Source: Thermoplasmatota archaeon (GTDB lineage Archaea > Thermoplasmatota > JAQUQK01). From it: a stretch of DNA of 7,038 nt. The stretch lies in contig JAQUQK010000095.1 in assembly GCA_028716125.1 (NCBI GenBank), forward strand, positions 1 to 7,038, in the 5' to 3' direction. The notes beneath the pieces are model-generated. The model ran no database searches. It was given only the letters and a program-made list of their open reading frames with translations, and was not told the DNA's origin. The position numbers and the translations under genes are program-made. The stretch's first letter is position 1; each line of letters starts with the position of its first letter. Positions 5,984 through 7,038 of the stretch are shown here, one piece after another.

Positions 5984-7038
5984 ATGCAAATCACGAGCCA
6001 GTATGCCATCGCGCTCCTGCTTTCGGCGGCGATATCGCTGGCGCTTTCGCTTTATGTTTTGCGCAGGCGCTCCGCTCCGGGCTCAAAGTATTTCGCATTT
6101 CTCATGATTGCAGTTGCGGAGTGGTCCATCGCCGCTGCTTTTGAGGCATATTTTTCCGATGCGGGCACGAAAATACTGCTTTCCAAAATATCGTACCTTG
6201 GCATTGCAAGCACTCCGACGTTCTTCATTCTTTTCGCCCTTAGCCATACGCGCCGCGGAAAGGCGACATCGCGCCGCAACGCCGCGCTCCTGTGCATAAT
6301 GCCGGTTGCCACAATCGCAATGGCGTTCACAAACGACTTCCACGGGCTTTTATGGTCGAGTTTTTCTCCCGGCCCAGCGGGGACAAACATACTGATTTAC
6401 GGCCACGGGGCGTGGTTCTGGATCAACGTTGCATATTCGTACGCAATGATGCTTGGAAGCACGACAATCCTTGCACTTAAACTGGCAAAATCCTCTAAAT
6501 TTTACCGAAGGCAGACCGCCACCGTACTCATCGGTTCGCTTGTTCCTTGGATTGGAAATGCGATATATATCTTCGGCTTCAGCCCGATTCCGGGGCTTGA
6601 CTTTGCGCCGGTGTTTTTCTCTATTTGCGGGATAATAATAACTTTGGGGATATATCGGTTCGGCCTCTTCAACATAGTGCCTGTGGCGCGCGAAGTGCTT
6701 TTCAACAGCATGCGAAGCGGGGTAATCGTATTGGACGGGCAGGGCAGAATAGTTGAAATAAATCCGGCGGCAAGAAAAATTCTCGAAATAGATGTGCCGG
6801 TAATCGGCAAGACGGCGCGTGACGCGCTTCCGGAATTGATTGGGAATATTCCGGATTTCGACAGCGAACTTGAATTAAATGTGGAACTTTGCCTTGAAAA
6901 ACGCGCTTCCCCTGCGTGTCTTGACGTAAGCGTTTCGCCGCTTTATGATAATGCGGAAAGGCCTGCCGGGCGGCTTTTGATTTTAAGGGACATAACTGAG
7001 CATAAAAAAGCCGAGGATGCATTGCGCGAAAGCGAGGA
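5984..7038 (+). CDS. 7TM-type (HisKA_7TM) sensor protein with PAS domain, probable histidine kinase, 3' end outside the window
   Basis: The ATG at 5984 opens a frame that stays open to the window edge (351 codons plus two bases). The first part has seven hydrophobic segments at about 7-25, 36-57, 66-86, 101-115, 143-165, 176-197 and 207-224. It matches the N-terminal 7TM region of histidine kinases, with the characteristic FTNDFHGLLW (115-124), WFWINVAYSY and the exit YRFGLFNIVPVARE (224-237). A PAS domain follows (about 238-338: GVIVLDGQGRIVEINPAA to RDITEHKKAEDAL). The last residues (ALRESEE-like) resemble the entry to another PAS domain, as in the first kinase of the window. No H-box or ATPase is reached, so the kinase role is inferred from the family. 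There is no in-frame start upstream before the stop at 5945, and the TATA spacing supports this start. The protein should sit in the membrane; 7TM regions of this kind probably sense a membrane or external signal, ligand unknown. Confidence 0.92.
   Translation, partial: MQITSQYAIALLLSAAISLALSLYVLRRRSAPGSKYFAFLMIAVAEWSIAAAFEAYFSDAGTKILLSKISYLGIASTPTFFILFALSHTRRGKATSRRNAALLCIMPVATIAMAFTNDFHGLLWSSFSPGPAGTNILIYGHGAWFWINVAYSYAMMLGSTTILALKLAKSSKFYRRQTATVLIGSLVPWIGNAIYIFGFSPIPGLDFAPVFFSICGIIITLGIYRFGLFNIVPVAREVLFNSMRSGVIVLDGQGRIVEINPAARKILEIDVPVIGKTARDALPELIGNIPDFDSELELNVELCLEKRASPACLDVSVSPLYDNAERPAGRLLILRDITEHKKAEDALRESE

Noticed and set aside
6052..6390. Minus-strand and plus-strand frames of 60-112 codons in the region 6052-7022
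   Set aside because: They overlap a convincing 7TM-PAS coding frame that runs from 5984 to the window edge with its own promoter. None has a recognisable domain.
1..7038. Mobile element, CRISPR, defence island or biosynthetic cluster
   Set aside because: No transposase, integrase, inverted terminal repeats, spaced direct repeats, nuclease or biosynthetic enzyme is seen; every gene is a two-component signalling protein.

Overview
The window looks archaeal. Both intergenic gaps carry the same TATA octamer (TTATAAAT) at a spacing typical of archaeal promoters. One of those genes has no visible Shine-Dalgarno and appears to be leaderless. Isoleucine is often ATA and arginine often AGG, and the sensor architectures (CHASE4-HAMP kinase, 7TM-PAS kinase, free-standing receiver) are common in Euryarchaeota and related archaea. 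I cannot name the lineage from sequence alone. No bacterial -35/-10 promoters, tRNAs, rRNAs, mobile elements or CRISPR arrays are visible.

All five genes are on the + strand and all belong to two-component signalling. Positions 1-3782 are one tightly packed unit. It holds the 3' part of a multi-PAS histidine kinase (1-1590, open at the left edge), a single-domain receiver protein (1591-1980, abutting the stop of the kinase), and a membrane-bound CHASE4-HAMP histidine kinase (1977-3782, overlapping the receiver by ATGA). After a 91-base gap with a T-run and its own promoter comes a kinase with an extracytoplasmic solute-binding-protein sensor, a membrane segment and a PAS domain (3874-5916). 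After a 67-base gap with a second promoter comes a 7TM-type sensor with a PAS domain (5984-7038), which runs off the right edge before any kinase core is reached.

The three complete transmitter modules are clear paralogues. They share the same linker into the H-box, the same short ATP-lid signature (F-A/S-D-I-x-x-P) and stretches of near-identical DNA. The inputs differ: PAS array, CHASE4, solute-binding domain, and probably 7TM. The simplest reading, which is inference, is a lineage-specific sensor kinase cluster in which one transmitter was duplicated and joined to different sensors. The only receiver seen has no output domain, so several kinases may converge on it, or it may pass the signal on by protein contact. 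The most pointed oddity is that the CHASE4 kinase has Ile in place of the H-box Thr linked to phosphatase activity. I see no evidence of a wholly new type of system; this is an unusually dense cluster of a known type.
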